NCBI RefSeq assembly: GCF_900107925.1
Contig: NZ_FNUJ01000003.1
Location: 682,001 to 746,000 of the forward strand
Direction of reading: 5' to 3'
Source of the DNA: Amycolatopsis pretoriensis
GTDB taxonomy: Bacteria; Actinomycetota; Actinomycetes; Mycobacteriales; Pseudonocardiaceae
Length of the DNA stretch: 64,000 nucleotides
In this document: one piece after another, positions 1-11,268 of the stretch
How positions within the stretch are numbered: the stretch's first letter is position 1
Layout of the letters: every line of letters begins with the position of its first letter
Translations under genes and position numbers: made by a program
The notes under the pieces: generated by a model
Database searches by the model: none
What the model was told of the DNA's origin: nothing
What the model saw: only the letters and a program-made list of their open reading frames with translations

Positions 1-1014
1 CGTGTCACCCTGCACGGTGAGCCGGTACGCGTAGACGTTGCGGATCCCGCCGGTCTGCTCGCTGCCGCAGGTGATCGCGCCCCAGTTGCCGTTCATCACG
101 CAGTTCACGACGACGAGGTTCTGGCACGGGACGTTCACCCGCCGCCCGTCGGCGTCACGGCCGGACTTGATCGCGATGTTGTCGTCGTGCGCGCCCAGCG
201 CGCAGTTCGCGATGACGACGTGGTCGCACGACTCGGGGTCGCAGCCGTCGGTGTTGGAGTGCGCGGTGCTGGGGTCGGTGCTGACGCCGTCGACGGTGAC
301 GTTGCGGCACAACGTCGGGTGCAGCTGCCAGAACATGGAGTTCTTCAGCGTGACGCCCTGGATCAGCACGTTCTCGCAGGCGTACGGCTCGACGAACGCC
401 GAACGCATGGTGTGCCCGGACCCCGGCACGATCCGCTTCTCCGGCGCGGTTCCCTTGGCCACCAGCGTTTCCAGGTACGCGCGGTCGCTGCCCTTGTTCC
501 ACGACGACGTCGCGGCGGCGTCGAGGGTGCCGCTGCCAGTGAGGCCGATGTTCTTCTCCCCGTGGGCGTAGATCATCGGCGACCGGTTGACGCACTCGAT
601 GCCTTCGTACCGCGTCAGCACGTTCGGGAACTTCGAGGCGTCCCCGCTGAACTTGAGCACCGCACCCTTTTCGAGGTGGAGGTCGACGTTGCTCTTCAAG
701 CGGATCGCGCCGGTGAGGAAAGTACCGCTCGGCACGACCACGTGGCCGCCGCCGGCCGCGGTGCACGCGGCGATCGCCTTGCCGATCGCCGCGGTGTTGT
801 CGGTCTTGCCGTCGTTCTTCGCGCCGTAACCGGTGATCGGGAAGCTCCGGTCCGGGAACACCGGGATCGTGGTGGCCGCGACGATGTCGTTCGCGGCCGG
901 CCACGGGAGCTCCGGAACGTCGACGCGGTACCGGTGCGAGAGCGGGATCGCCGGTACGAGGGAGACCGCCAGTGTGCCCTTGATCAGCTGCCGCCGGGTG
1001 AACCTGCCGTCCAT
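1..1014 (-). CDS. Glycoside hydrolase family 28 (polygalacturonase-like), Tat-exported, 3' end outside window
   Basis: Reading the minus strand from the ATG at 1014 gives 338 codons running off the window edge. The N-terminus has a twin-arginine signal (MDGRFTRRQLIKG followed by a short hydrophobic stretch), so the enzyme is probably exported folded. The body is a right-handed beta-helix of the pectinase type: it has the pectate-lyase-like opening (ITGYGAKNDGKTDNTAAI), then the GH28 motifs NTDG (in HSNTDGCDPESC) and DD (in GAHDDNIAIKSG), which carry the catalytic aspartates. The following G-H-G motif is altered: the sequence reads NWGAITCGSE, so the usual histidine is a tryptophan. The substrate would be a polygalacturonan or a related polysaccharide outside the cell. 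A palindrome lies about 125 bp upstream. The family call is strong; the exact substrate is not known. Confidence 0.85.
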   Translation of the reverse strand, partial: MDGRFTRRQLIKGTLAVSLVPAIPLSHRYRVDVPELPWPAANDIVAATTIPVFPDRSFPITGYGAKNDGKTDNTAAIGKAIAACTAAGGGHVVVPSGTFLTGAIRLKSNVDLHLEKGAVLKFSGDASKFPNVLTRYEGIECVNRSPMIYAHGEKNIGLTGSGTLDAAATSSWNKGSDRAYLETLVAKGTAPEKRIVPGSGHTMRSAFVEPYACENVLIQGVTLKNSMFWQLHPTLCRNVTVDGVSTDPSTAHSNTDGCDPESCDHVVIANCALGAHDDNIAIKSGRDADGRRVNVPCQNLVVVNCVMNGNWGAITCGSEQTGGIRNVYAYRLTVQGDT

Positions 1015-1138
1015 GGACGCCTTCCTTCACGGGAAAGACCGGGTGCGACGGCGGAACCACGGCACGGACCGTGGGCACGAGGAACTCTAGGCGTGAACGC
1101 GGGTGCGGGTCCAGGCTTGCGCGGCCGGCGAAAGTGCT

Positions 1139-1157
1139 GTCATGATCGGATCATGAC
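1139..1157. promoter_or_regulatory. Perfect palindrome, candidate operator between divergent genes
   Basis: The sequence GTCATGATCGGATCATGAC is an inverted repeat with 8-bp arms and a 3-bp spacer. It lies in the 173-bp gap between the divergent GH28 and DUF6745 genes, where a repressor would be placed. No regulator gene is adjacent within the window. Confidence 0.45.
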
Positions 1158-1187
1158 GACTCGAAAGGGCGTGCGCGCCCTCGCGCG

Positions 1188-2330
1188 TTGAGCGCCTCGC
1201 GACGGCAAGGCCGTCGCTTCCCCGGACCCGCGCTGTGGTCCCGAGCCCTCGAAATCCGCGATGACTGGCTGAGCTGCGCGCTGAGCACCGAGCCGGCGGA
1301 CCGGCCGGCCGCGGAAACGGCGATCAGCCGGCTCTACGAACTGGCCGGCGCGGCACCGCCGACGTTCTCGTGGGTCGGTTCCCCGGCCGCCGCGGCCGAG
1401 CTGGTGTCGCCGGGGCAAGCGCTTTCCCTGGACGGCGAACAGCCGGTGGAAGCGCGGTTGGCGACGTGTGTCCGCTCCCTTCGGCAGCGGCTCGACCAGC
1501 GGACCGGCAGCCGGCGCGACTGGTACCGGCCGCCGCCGGACCCCGTGCGCGTCCCGCTCCGGGCGTTGCTGAACAACGGGTTGGGCCCGGCGTTGCAGCG
1601 GTCGATCCGGGATTCCGTCGCCGGGGCCCTGCGGGGTGCGCTGCCGGTGCGGAGCGGCTTGCACTGGTACGGCCAGCAGGAAGCCCACTGGATCGCGTTG
1701 TACGACCTCCACCGCCGCGTCGACGGCGTCGAGTTCGGTCCGGAAGACGTTCACGAACTGGATCTGTGGGCCACGCTCGCGCGGTCGTGCGGGTGGTGGT
1801 GGCCGCGCGAAGGCCGGTGCGTCGTCGCCGAACGGCCGCTCGTCGTGCGCACCGAGCGCGTGGACGACGACTACGGCGGGGTCCGCCCGCACCACGCGAA
1901 CGGCCCCGCGGTGGCGTTCCCCGACGGCTGGACCGTGCACGCGTGGCACGGGACGCGGGTGCCGTCCTGGGTGATCGACGGGCCGACGGCCGAGCTGATC
2001 ACGGCGGAGCGCAACGTCGAAGTGCGCCGGTGCGCGATCGAGCGGATCGGCTGGCCGGCGTTCGTCGAAGAGGCGGGGCTCGACCTGCTCGGCCGCGCCG
2101 CCGACCCCGGCAACCCCGGGTGCGAACTGCGGCTGTACCGCGGTTCGGCCCAGCCGTGGCGCGCTCCGGCCCGCCTGCTGCTGGTGGTCAACGGCTCCGT
2201 CGAACGCGACGGCACGCGTCGCCGCTACGGGTTGCGCGTGCCCGCCGAAATCGACCATCCCCTCGACGCGGCCGGCTGGACGTACGGGCTCACCGGAGCC
2301 CAGTACGCGCGGCTGGTGCGTCGGACTTGA
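1188..2330 (+). CDS. DUF6745-type conserved protein
   Basis: A 380-residue cytoplasmic protein with no signal peptide or membrane segment. It has the features of the DUF6745 family: a central region with LHWYGQQEAHWIALYD, then the diagnostic HANGPAVAFPDGW motif followed by HAWHGTRVPSWVI. No catalytic function is established for this family. The TTG at 1188 is the longest plausible start, but it has no clear ribosome binding site, so the true start may lie further in. The gene is followed after 19 bp by another small conserved gene on the same strand, and the two are probably co-transcribed. The opposite strand across this region carries an open frame that I regard as a shadow. Confidence 0.7.
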   Translation: MSASRRQGRRFPGPALWSRALEIRDDWLSCALSTEPADRPAAETAISRLYELAGAAPPTFSWVGSPAAAAELVSPGQALSLDGEQPVEARLATCVRSLRQRLDQRTGSRRDWYRPPPDPVRVPLRALLNNGLGPALQRSIRDSVAGALRGALPVRSGLHWYGQQEAHWIALYDLHRRVDGVEFGPEDVHELDLWATLARSCGWWWPREGRCVVAERPLVVRTERVDDDYGGVRPHHANGPAVAFPDGWTVHAWHGTRVPSWVIDGPTAELITAERNVEVRRCAIERIGWPAFVEEAGLDLLGRAADPGNPGCELRLYRGSAQPWRAPARLLLVVNGSVERDGTRRRYGLRVPAEIDHPLDAAGWTYGLTGAQYARLVRRT

Positions 2331-2349
2331 AACCTTTGAGGTGATTCCC

Positions 2350-2793
2350 ATGCATTTGGCGGAACTGCTCGACCGGACCGGCCTCGACGTCCTGGCCCAC
2401 CTGGACCGGCAGGTCGACGTCCCGGTGATCGACGGCTTGCAGGCCCAAGGCGACCTGATCGTCGTCCCGGAGGCGATGGCCGACGGGGTGCGCGGCCGCG
2501 CCGGCTGGCACCCCCTGCCCGCGGAGGGCGCGGAACTCGTCCGAGGTGGTGACGGGACCAACCCGCACACGCTGGTGGGTTCCTGTCAGCTGACGGTCCA
2601 GGTCGCCGATCCCGAGTGGCTCGCGGTCGCGATGCTGCACAACACCGTGCCGGTGTACCTGGTGCACCCGGAGCACGGGGCGACGGGCATCGCGCCGGGA
2701 CGCTGGGTCGTCCGGCGGCAGCGGGAGGCCGGCGCCTTCCGGAAGGCCGGCGCGCTCTGGTACGAGGGCGGGTCGGTGCTGGTAGCGGACTGA
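2350..2793 (+). CDS. Conserved hypothetical protein, partner of the DUF6745 gene
   Basis: A soluble protein of 147 residues starting MHLAELLDRTGLDV. The ATG at 2350 is preferred over a GTG at 2341 because GAGGTG sits at a normal distance before it. I do not recognise the fold. It has a short N-terminal helix, a mixed alpha/beta body and a basic Arg/Trp-rich stretch near the C-terminus (GRWVVRRQREAG). Its position directly after the DUF6745 gene suggests one transcript and a shared role. A stem-loop lies just downstream. Confidence 0.6.
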   Translation: MHLAELLDRTGLDVLAHLDRQVDVPVIDGLQAQGDLIVVPEAMADGVRGRAGWHPLPAEGAELVRGGDGTNPHTLVGSCQLTVQVADPEWLAVAMLHNTVPVYLVHPEHGATGIAPGRWVVRRQREAGAFRKAGALWYEGGSVLVAD

Positions 2794-2801
2794 CCGCGGG
2801 C

Positions 2802-2836
2802 TCGCGGGGTGCCACCGAGGGGGCGGCACCCCGCGA
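2802..2836. terminator. Stem-loop between convergent genes
   Basis: A perfect 12-bp stem (TCGCGGGGTGCC at 2802-2813 with GGCACCCCGCGA at 2825-2836) encloses an 11-nt loop. It lies between the ends of two convergent genes and could serve both. There is no T-run. Confidence 0.6.
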
Positions 2837-2848
2837 ATCCGGCCGTCG

Positions 2849-3406
2849 TCAGGCCAGGTCGGGGCCCTTCGAGCGCAGGTCGTCGACCTTGCTCATCGCT
2901 TCCCTCAGGTCGCCCAGCCAGCTGTCGGCGTGCTCGCCGACCAGACGGACCGCCCAGGCCAGCGCGTCCGAGCGGGACCGGGCCACGCCCGCGTCCACCA
3001 GCGTGTCCAGCACCAAGCGCTCCGGCTGACGAAGCCGGGTCATCACCGGTGCCGAATGCGTCGTGAACAGCGCCTTCGTACCGCCCAGCTTCGCGCCCCA
3101 CGCCACCTTGCGCTGGTAGCGGTGCTCCGCCTGCCTCGCGATCTCGATGCGCTCGTCGCGCGTCTCCTCGCGGTAGCGGCTGATGCGGCCCTCTTCGGCC
3201 GCCGCGCGGGCCGCGTCGTCCGCGTACTCCTCCGTCAGCGCCGGGAGCTCGCCCACCACGATGATCTCTTCGCGGTCGACCGTCACCTCCGGGGCTCCGG
3301 TGAACCAGCCGTCGGGCAGGCGCCCGCCGAACCAGGCCGCCGCGTCGTCCGCCGGGGGCACTTCGGCCTGCTGCCAGCCCCGGCCGCCCTTCCAGCCTCG
3401 TCCCAT
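2849..3406 (-). CDS. Conserved actinobacterial hypothetical protein with ribbon-helix-helix-like C-terminus
   Basis: A soluble protein of 185 residues. The ATG at 3406 is chosen because GGAGGTG lies 6 bp before it; a GTG start 9 bp upstream would be inside that binding site. The N-terminus is Gly/Trp-rich (GRGWKGGRGWQQ), the middle is charged and probably helical, and residues near the end (MTRLRQPERLVLDTLVDAGVARSRSDALAWAV, quoted here only to show the pattern in two parts: MTRLRQPERL and ARSRSDALAWAV) resemble the helix-turn part of ribbon-helix-helix proteins. No function can be assigned. It ends in a hairpin shared with the convergent neighbour. Confidence 0.6.
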   Translation of the reverse strand: MGRGWKGGRGWQQAEVPPADDAAAWFGGRLPDGWFTGAPEVTVDREEIIVVGELPALTEEYADDAARAAAEEGRISRYREETRDERIEIARQAEHRYQRKVAWGAKLGGTKALFTTHSAPVMTRLRQPERLVLDTLVDAGVARSRSDALAWAVRLVGEHADSWLGDLREAMSKVDDLRSKGPDLA

Positions 3407-3422
3407 GTTCGCCACCTCCGCG

Positions 3423-3436
3423 ATTACATGATTACA
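3423..3436 (-). promoter_or_regulatory. TGTAAT direct repeat upstream of the 2849-3406 gene
   Basis: Read on the minus strand this is TGTAATCATGTAAT, two TGTAAT half-sites separated by CA, ending about 16 bp before the start codon of the minus-strand gene. It is AT-rich in a GC-rich setting, so it may be the -10 region or a regulator site. Confidence 0.35.
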
Positions 3437-3484
3437 ACGCTACCGACGCTACGCCGAATACAGCTGGAACAGCAGGTCGTTCAC

Positions 3485-5452
<1,968 letters not shown>

Positions 5453-5517
5453 GCCTCCAGGGTCGCACCCGGGAAAACCGGGCGCGCGGTCGGCGGTCGC
5501 TCCGCCACACTGGGCGG

Positions 5518-6885
5518 GTGCTGCTGACGATCACGACGACCCGGAACCCCGCCACCGACTTGGGTTTCCTCCTCCACAAGCACCCGGAGAAGGCCCAGTC
5601 GGTCGCGCTCTCGGCCGGGACTGCGCACGTCTTCTACCCGGAGGCGGCCGAAGGTCGTTGCACCGTCGCGTTGTTCGTCGAGATCGACCCCGTCGGGCTC
5701 GTCCGCGGCGGCGGGACTTCGCTGACCCAGTACGTCAACGACCGGCCGTACGCGGGTGGCTCGTACCTCGCGGTCGCGCTGCGGGCCGCGTTCACCACCG
5801 CGCTCGCGGGCCGCTGCTCGGCGCGCCCGGAACTCGTCGACGAGCTCTTCGACTTGGAGATCCGGGTGCCGTCGCTGTCCGCGCGCGGCGGGGCCGAAGT
5901 CGTGCGCAAGCTGTTCGAGCCGCTCGGCTGGCGCGTCTCGACCGCGCCGATCCCGCTCGACCCGGAATTCCCGGAGTGGGGCGAAAGCCGCTATGTCGAT
6001 CTGACGCTCGCCGGCACGCACCGGGTCGTCGACGCGCTCCGGCACCTCTACGTCCTGCTGCCCGCGCTCGACGGCGGCAAGCACTACTGGGTCGGCCAGG
6101 ACGAGGCCGACAAGCTGCTGCGCGCCGGCGACGGCTGGCTCGCCGCGCACCCCGAGCGGACGCTCATCACGAACCGCTACCTCGACCGGCGGCGGCCGGT
6201 GGTGCGCTACGCGCTTTCGCGGCTGGCCGAGTCCGACGACGTCCCCGCGGACGCCGAGGCGCTCGTCACCGAGCTGCCGGACAAGCCGGAGAGCCTCGCG
6301 TCGCAGCGCCACGGCAGCGTGCTGGCCGCGCTGCGGGCGGCGGGCGCGCGGCGCGTGCTCGACCTCGGCTGCGGGAGCGGCGCGTTGCTGCGCGTCCTCG
6401 AGAAGGACCGGTCGTTCACCGAGATCGTCGGCGTCGACGTCTCCGCGAGCGCCCTCGACGTCGCGGAGAAGCGGCTGAAGGAGCGCTCTCGCGTCACGCT
6501 CCGGCAGTCCGCGCTCACCTACGCCGACCCGGCGCTGGCCGGCTACGACGCCGCCGTGCTGATGGAGGTCGTCGAACACGTCGACCAGGAGCGGTTGCCG
6601 GCGCTGGAACACGCGGTGTTCGGGGTCGCGGCGCCGCGCACGGTGCTCGTCACGACGCCGAACGCGGAGTACAACCGGCTGTTCGAGTTCCTGCCGATGG
6701 GGCATTTCCGGCACGCCGACCACCGGTTCGAATGGACGCGAGCCGAGTTCCGCGCCTGGGCGGACGGCGTCGCGACCCGGCGTGGCTACGAGGTCCGGTA
6801 CGTGCCGATCGGACCGGTGGACCAGGAATCGGGACCGCCGACCCAGCTGGCGGTCTTTTCGACCAGTGAGGAGGTGGCCGCGTGA
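5518..6885 (+). CDS. hen1: 3'-terminal RNA ribose 2'-O-methyltransferase Hen1
   Basis: A protein of 455 residues from a GTG start. The N-terminal half ([23 protein letters not shown]) is the bacterial Hen1 N-terminal domain, which stimulates the partner Pnkp. The C-terminal half is an SAM-dependent methyltransferase with [15 protein letters not shown] as the SAM-binding loop. The Mn2+-binding and catalytic group is visible as MEVVEHVD and a later [12 protein letters not shown]. The enzyme methylates the 2'-OH at the 3' end of cut RNA before ligation, which protects the repaired site from being cleaved again. It overlaps the downstream pnkp gene by 4 bp (GTGA), so the two are translationally coupled. 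All key motifs appear intact. Confidence 0.95.
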   Translation: MLLTITTTRNPATDLGFLLHKHPEKAQSVALSAGTAHVFYPEAAEGRCTVALFVEIDPVGLVRGGGTSLTQYVNDRPYAGGSYLAVALRAAFTTALAGRCSARPELVDELFDLEIRVPSLSARGGAEVVRKLFEPLGWRVSTAPIPLDPEFPEWGESRYVDLTLAGTHRVVDALRHLYVLLPALDGGKHYWVGQDEADKLLRAGDGWLAAHPERTLITNRYLDRRRPVVRYALSRLAESDDVPADAEALVTELPDKPESLASQRHGSVLAALRAAGARRVLDLGCGSGALLRVLEKDRSFTEIVGVDVSASALDVAEKRLKERSRVTLRQSALTYADPALAGYDAAVLMEVVEHVDQERLPALEHAVFGVAAPRTVLVTTPNAEYNRLFEFLPMGHFRHADHRFEWTRAEFRAWADGVATRRGYEVRYVPIGPVDQESGPPTQLAVFSTSEEVAA

Positions 6886-9374
6886 AGCTGACCGTCCCCG
6901 ACATGGCGCTCGTCGTGCTCGTCGGCGCTTCCGGCTCCGGCAAGTCGACCTTCGCGCGCACGCACTTCGCGCCGACGCAGGTGCTCTCCAGCGACTTCTT
7001 CCGCGGGCTCGTCGCCGACGACGAAAACGACCAGTCCGCGTCGGCCGAGGCCTTCGACGCGCTGCACTACGTCGCGGGGAAGCGGCTCGCGGCCGGCCGG
7101 ATGACCGTGATCGACGCGACGAACGTCCAGCGCGCTTCGCGGGCGAGCCTGGTGAAGCTCGCGAAGGAGCACGACGTGCTCCCGACGGCGATCGTGCTCG
7201 ACCTGCCGCTGTCCGTGTGCGTCGCGCGCAACGCCGGGCGGCCCGACCGCGACTTCGGCGACCACGTGGTCCGGCGGCAGCGCGGCGAGCTGCAGCGCTC
7301 GCTGAAGTCGTTGGAGCGCGAGGGTTTCCGGCGCGTGCACGTGCTTCGCGGCGAGGCCGAGGTGGCCGCGGCGGAGATCGTCGTCGAGCCGCTGCGCAAC
7401 GACAAGCGCGACCTGACCGGGCCGTTCGACGTGATCGGCGACGTCCACGGCTGCGCGGCCGAGCTCGAGGAGCTGCTGGCCGAGCTGGGGTACGTCGACG
7501 GCGTCCACCCGGCCGGGCGGACGGCGGTGTTCGTCGGCGACCTCGTCGACCGCGGGCCGGACACGCCGGGTGTGCTGCGGCGCGTGATGGGGATGGCCGC
7601 GGCCGGGAGCGCGCTCGTCGTCTGCGGGAACCACGAGCAGAAGCTGGTGCGCGCGCTGCACGGGCGGAAGGTCAACGCCGCGCACGGCCTCGCGGAGTCG
7701 CTGGAGCAGCTCGGCGCGGAGAGCGAGGAGTTCCGCCGGGCGGCCCACGAGTTCTGCGACGGGCTGATCGCGCACTACGTCCTCGACGGCGGCGACCTCG
7801 TCGTCGCGCACGCCGGGCTGCCCGAGCGGTACCACGGGCGCGCGTCCGGGCGGGTGCGGAGCATGGCGCTCTACGGCGACACGACCGGCGAGACCGACGA
7901 GTACGGCCTGCCGGTGCGGCTGCCGTGGGCGCGCGACTACCGCGGGTCCGCGATGGTCCTGTACGGGCACACGCCGACGCTCGAACCGGAGTGGGTCAAC
8001 AACACGATGTGCCTCGACACCGGGTGCGTGTTCGGCGGGAAGCTGACCGCGCTGCGCTACCCGGAGCGCGAAGTCGTCTCGGTGAAGGCGCACCGGGTCT
8101 GGTACGAGCCCACGCGTCCGCTCGACGCTTCGCGGCCGCTCGGCGGGCGTGAGCCGGCGGTGCTGGAGCTGGCCGACGTCACCGGGAAGCGGATCGTGCA
8201 GACCGCGCACCACGGCCGTGTCGGCGTTTCGGCGGAGCAGTCGGCGGCGGCCCTGGAGGTGATGAGCCGGTTCGCGGTCGACCCGCGGTGGCTCGCCTAC
8301 CTGCCGCCGACGATGGCGCCGTGCTCGACGTCTTCGCGCGAGGACTACCTGGAGCACCCGGAGGAGGCGTTCGCCGAGTACCGCGCGGCGGGCGTGCAGT
8401 CGGTGGTGTGCCAGGAGAAGCACATGGGCTCGCGGGCCGTGGTGCTGGTGTGCCGGAACGAGGCCGTCGCGGTCCGGCGGTTCGGCATCGACGGTGGCGG
8501 CGCGGTGTACACGCGCACCGGTCGGCCGTTCTTCACGGCGGCGCAGAACGACCTGCTGCTGGCGGACGTGCGGTCGGCGGCGGCCGGGCTGTTCGACGAG
8601 CTGAAGTCGGATTGGCTGCTGCTCGACGCCGAACTGCTCCCGTGGAGCGCCAAGGCGGGCGGGCTGATCGCGGACCAGTACGCGTCGGTCGGCGCGGCGG
8701 CCCAGGCGGTGCTGCCGGCGGCGGTCTCGGCGTTGGCGACGGCCTCCGCGCGCGGCATCGACGTCGCGGACCTGCTGCGGCGCACGTCTCTGCGCGAGTC
8801 CACAGTGGACGCCTACCGGGCGGCGTACCGGCGGTACTGCTGGCCGACGTCGGGCCTGGACGGCGTCCGGCTGGCACCGTTCCAGCTGCTGGCGTCGGAG
8901 GGGACGGCCTACCACGACCGGCCGCACGCGTGGCACCTCTCGGTGCTCGACCGGCTCGCGGGCCCGCGGTTCCAGCGCACCCGGACGCTGATGGTGGACG
9001 TGCTGGACTCGTCGTCCGTCGCGGCCGGGGTGTCGTGGTGGGAGGAGCTGACCGAGGCCGGCGGCGAGGGCATGGTGGTCAAGCCGTCGGCGAACCTGAC
9101 CCGGGGCACGCGCGGCCTGGCCCAGCCGGGCGTGAAGGTCCGCGGGCGCGAGTACCTGCGGATCATCTACGGGCCGGACTACACGCTGCCGTCGAACCTC
9201 GAGCGGCTGCGGAAGCGGGGGCTGAACCGGAAGCGGATGCTGGCGCTGCGCGAGTACGCGCTCGGGCTGGAGGCCCTGGAGCGCGTGGCCCGGGGCGAGC
9301 CGCTGTGGCGCGTCCACGAGTGCGTGTTCGCGGTGCTCGCCCTGGAGTCGGACCCGGTGGATCCCCGGCTCTAG
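6882..9374 (+). CDS. pnkp: Polynucleotide kinase-phosphatase-ligase Pnkp
   Basis: A protein of 830 residues with three modules. Residues about 8-170 are a P-loop kinase (VVLVGASGSGKST) that phosphorylates RNA 5'-OH ends. Residues about 180-430 are a metallophosphoesterase (VIGDVHGC, GDLVDRGPD, CGNHEQ, GHTPTLEP) that removes 2',3'-cyclic phosphates. The C-terminal part is a nucleotidyltransferase ligase whose motif I lysine is in QEKHMGSR near residue 512, with GEGMVVKP as a later motif. With Hen1 it heals and seals RNA, for example tRNA cut by ribotoxins. The GTG start lies inside the end of hen1. The stop codon abuts the stop of the convergent gene with no gap. Length and motifs are complete for the family. 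Confidence 0.95.
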   Translation: MKLTVPDMALVVLVGASGSGKSTFARTHFAPTQVLSSDFFRGLVADDENDQSASAEAFDALHYVAGKRLAAGRMTVIDATNVQRASRASLVKLAKEHDVLPTAIVLDLPLSVCVARNAGRPDRDFGDHVVRRQRGELQRSLKSLEREGFRRVHVLRGEAEVAAAEIVVEPLRNDKRDLTGPFDVIGDVHGCAAELEELLAELGYVDGVHPAGRTAVFVGDLVDRGPDTPGVLRRVMGMAAAGSALVVCGNHEQKLVRALHGRKVNAAHGLAESLEQLGAESEEFRRAAHEFCDGLIAHYVLDGGDLVVAHAGLPERYHGRASGRVRSMALYGDTTGETDEYGLPVRLPWARDYRGSAMVLYGHTPTLEPEWVNNTMCLDTGCVFGGKLTALRYPEREVVSVKAHRVWYEPTRPLDASRPLGGREPAVLELADVTGKRIVQTAHHGRVGVSAEQSAAALEVMSRFAVDPRWLAYLPPTMAPCSTSSREDYLEHPEEAFAEYRAAGVQSVVCQEKHMGSRAVVLVCRNEAVAVRRFGIDGGGAVYTRTGRPFFTAAQNDLLLADVRSAAAGLFDELKSDWLLLDAELLPWSAKAGGLIADQYASVGAAAQAVLPAAVSALATASARGIDVADLLRRTSLRESTVDAYRAAYRRYCWPTSGLDGVRLAPFQLLASEGTAYHDRPHAWHLSVLDRLAGPRFQRTRTLMVDVLDSSSVAAGVSWWEELTEAGGEGMVVKPSANLTRGTRGLAQPGVKVRGREYLRIIYGPDYTLPSNLERLRKRGLNRKRMLALREYALGLEALERVARGEPLWRVHECVFAVLALESDPVDPRL

Positions 9375-9698
9375 CTAACTGTCGGCCTTGGTGGCCGAGG
9401 AGTCCTTCGCGGGCTTCTCGGCCGCCTTCGGTTCCTCGGGCTTCTCCGTCGCCGTGGTCTCGGCCTCGGCCGGCGGCTCGTCGAAGCTGGCCGGGACGCG
9501 CTTCAGGTGCTTCGTCATCGAGCGGACCAGGAACGCCACCGCGATGAGGAACAGGATCAGCACCAGGAAGCCGACCGGGGAGGACTTGCCGAAGTCCTCC
9601 CCCTGCCCGCCGTTGTCGCCGTCACCCGGCTGCTGCGTCAAGACCAGGGCCGACGCGGTCACCGGAAGCGCCACGCCGGCCGGCAGCGTCAGACTCAT
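9375..9698 (-). CDS. Small single-pass membrane protein following mca
   Basis: A protein of 107 residues. A signal-like N-terminal segment ([16 protein letters not shown]) precedes a Gly/Asp-rich linker, then a clear membrane helix ([17 protein letters not shown]) with basic residues after it, and a charged Ala/Glu/Lys/Pro-rich tail. Its ATG overlaps the stop codon of mca by 4 bp, so it is probably translated with it. The arrangement is the same as that of Rv1083 after mca in M. tuberculosis (from memory). No function is known. Confidence 0.8.
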   Translation of the reverse strand: MSLTLPAGVALPVTASALVLTQQPGDGDNGGQGEDFGKSSPVGFLVLILFLIAVAFLVRSMTKHLKRVPASFDEPPAEAETTATEKPEEPKAAEKPAKDSSATKADS

Positions 9699-10597
9699 GT
9701 GTTCACCTTCTCCTCGACTCCGATGCCGGCGAACAGGTCGTCCTCCGGCAACGTGCTGTCGACCTGCGACTTGACCAGCTCGTACTCCTCGGTCGGCCAG
9801 GTCTCGCGCTGGATCTCCAACGGGACGAAGAACCAGCGGCTGTTCGGGTCGATCTGCGTGGCGTGCGCCTTGAGCGCCTCGTCCCGCACCTCGAAGTATT
9901 CACCGCACTCGACGCGGGTCGTCACCCGCTCCATCACATCGGCGCGATCGGGGTCCCACTTGGCCAGCCACTCGGTGTACGGCGACTCGAGCCCGGCCTC
10001 CTTCAGCGCGGCGTCGAACGCCACCATCCGGGCCTTCGAGAAGCCGTGCATGTAGTACAGCTTCAGCGGCTGCCACGGCTCGCCCGCGTCGGGGAAGCGG
10101 TCCGGGTCGCCCGCCGCGTCCCACGCCGCCATCGTCACCTCGTGGGTGCGGATGTGGTCGGGGTGCGGGTAGCCGCCGTTCTCGTCGTACGTCGTGATGA
10201 CGTGCGGGCGGAACTCGCGGATGACGCGCACCAGCGCCTCGGTCGACTCCTCGAGCGGCACGACGGCGAACGAGCCCTCGGGCACCGGCGGCAGCGGGTC
10301 GCCCTCCGGCAGGCCCGAATCCACGAAGCCCAGCCAGCGCTGGCTCACGCCGAGGATCTTGGCCGCGCGGGCCATCTCCTCGCGGCGGATCTCGGTCATG
10401 TTCGCCAGCACCTCGGGGCGGTCCATCGCCGGGTTGAGGATGCTGCCGGCTTCACCTCCGGTGCAGGTGACGACGAGCACCTCGTGCCCCTCGGCGGCGT
10501 AGCGCGCCATCGAGGCGGCGCCCTTGCTCGACTCGTCGTCCGGATGTGCGTGCACGGCCATCATGCGCAAGCGCGGCTTCGTCAGCTGGTCCACCAT
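9695..10597 (-). CDS. mca: Mycothiol S-conjugate amidase
   Basis: A 300-residue Zn-dependent amidase of the PIG-L/LmbE family. It cleaves mycothiol S-conjugates of toxins and antibiotics into a mercapturic acid, which is exported, and GlcN-Ins, which is recycled. The zinc motif AHPDDES near the N-terminus and the later YPHPDH supply the ligands; [12 protein letters not shown] is also typical of Mca. The ATG at 10597 has AAGGAG upstream, whereas the longer open frame reaching 11278 runs through the opposite-strand DUF4307 gene. The gene points to an actinomycete that makes mycothiol. It is divergent from the DUF4307 gene and coupled to the small membrane gene. Confidence 0.95.
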   Translation of the reverse strand: MVDQLTKPRLRMMAVHAHPDDESSKGAASMARYAAEGHEVLVVTCTGGEAGSILNPAMDRPEVLANMTEIRREEMARAAKILGVSQRWLGFVDSGLPEGDPLPPVPEGSFAVVPLEESTEALVRVIREFRPHVITTYDENGGYPHPDHIRTHEVTMAAWDAAGDPDRFPDAGEPWQPLKLYYMHGFSKARMVAFDAALKEAGLESPYTEWLAKWDPDRADVMERVTTRVECGEYFEVRDEALKAHATQIDPNSRWFFVPLEIQRETWPTEEYELVKSQVDSTLPEDDLFAGIGVEEKVNT

Positions 10598-10733
10598 GCT
10601 GCGAACGACTCCTTCTCTACCCGTATTCCGCGACCCACCTGTGGGCCGCCCACCCAGCGGGCGGATACTCGAAGCCGTACCCGCCCCACCATTGTCCCCA
10701 CGGGTACGACAAGAACGAGCAGGAGGCCCCGCG

Positions 10734-11177
10734 TTGGCAGGCGGACCGGCGGAAACGGCAGCCCCCGCGCTGCCCGAGGGCCGGTACGGCACCAGCCGCG
10801 CGAAGGCGCCCCGGCGCTGGCGCCGGGGGCTCTTCCTGGCGATCGCCCTGCTGGTCAGCGGCGTGATCGCGTGGGTCGCGTACGTCAACCTCGGGTCCGC
10901 GCCGATCGACGCCGAGCGCGTCGCCTTCAGCGGCAAACCGGGCAACGCGATGGAAATCACCATCAACGTGACGCGGGACGACAACAGCAGGCCGGGCGTG
11001 TGCATCGTGCGCGTCCGCGACAAGACCGGCGCGGAGAGCGGCCGCAAAGAGCTCTTGATCCCCGCCGGCGCGAAGTACAGCAGGATGAGCACGACGATCA
11101 AGAGCATCGGGGCACCGGTGACGGCCGACGTGTACGGCTGCTCGTACGAGGTACCACAGTATTTGTCAACCCCATAG
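10734..11177 (+). CDS. DUF4307 membrane protein
   Basis: A protein of 147 residues from the TTG at 10734, chosen because AGGAGG lies 7 bp before it and because the protein then starts with the family-like [19 protein letters not shown]. One membrane helix ([19 protein letters not shown]) is followed by an extracytoplasmic beta-rich domain with two cysteines. The homologue Rv1081c (from memory) lies between greA and mca in M. tuberculosis in the same orientation. The role is unknown. Confidence 0.8.
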   Translation: MAGGPAETAAPALPEGRYGTSRAKAPRRWRRGLFLAIALLVSGVIAWVAYVNLGSAPIDAERVAFSGKPGNAMEITINVTRDDNSRPGVCIVRVRDKTGAESGRKELLIPAGAKYSRMSTTIKSIGAPVTADVYGCSYEVPQYLSTP

Positions 11178-11268
11178 CGGCCAACGGGGTGAACCGCGCG
11201 CCCAACGCCCGCGGCGTGCGGATTTAACGGGCGTCGAACTGTCGCGCCGTGATACTCTGACCCTTCAG

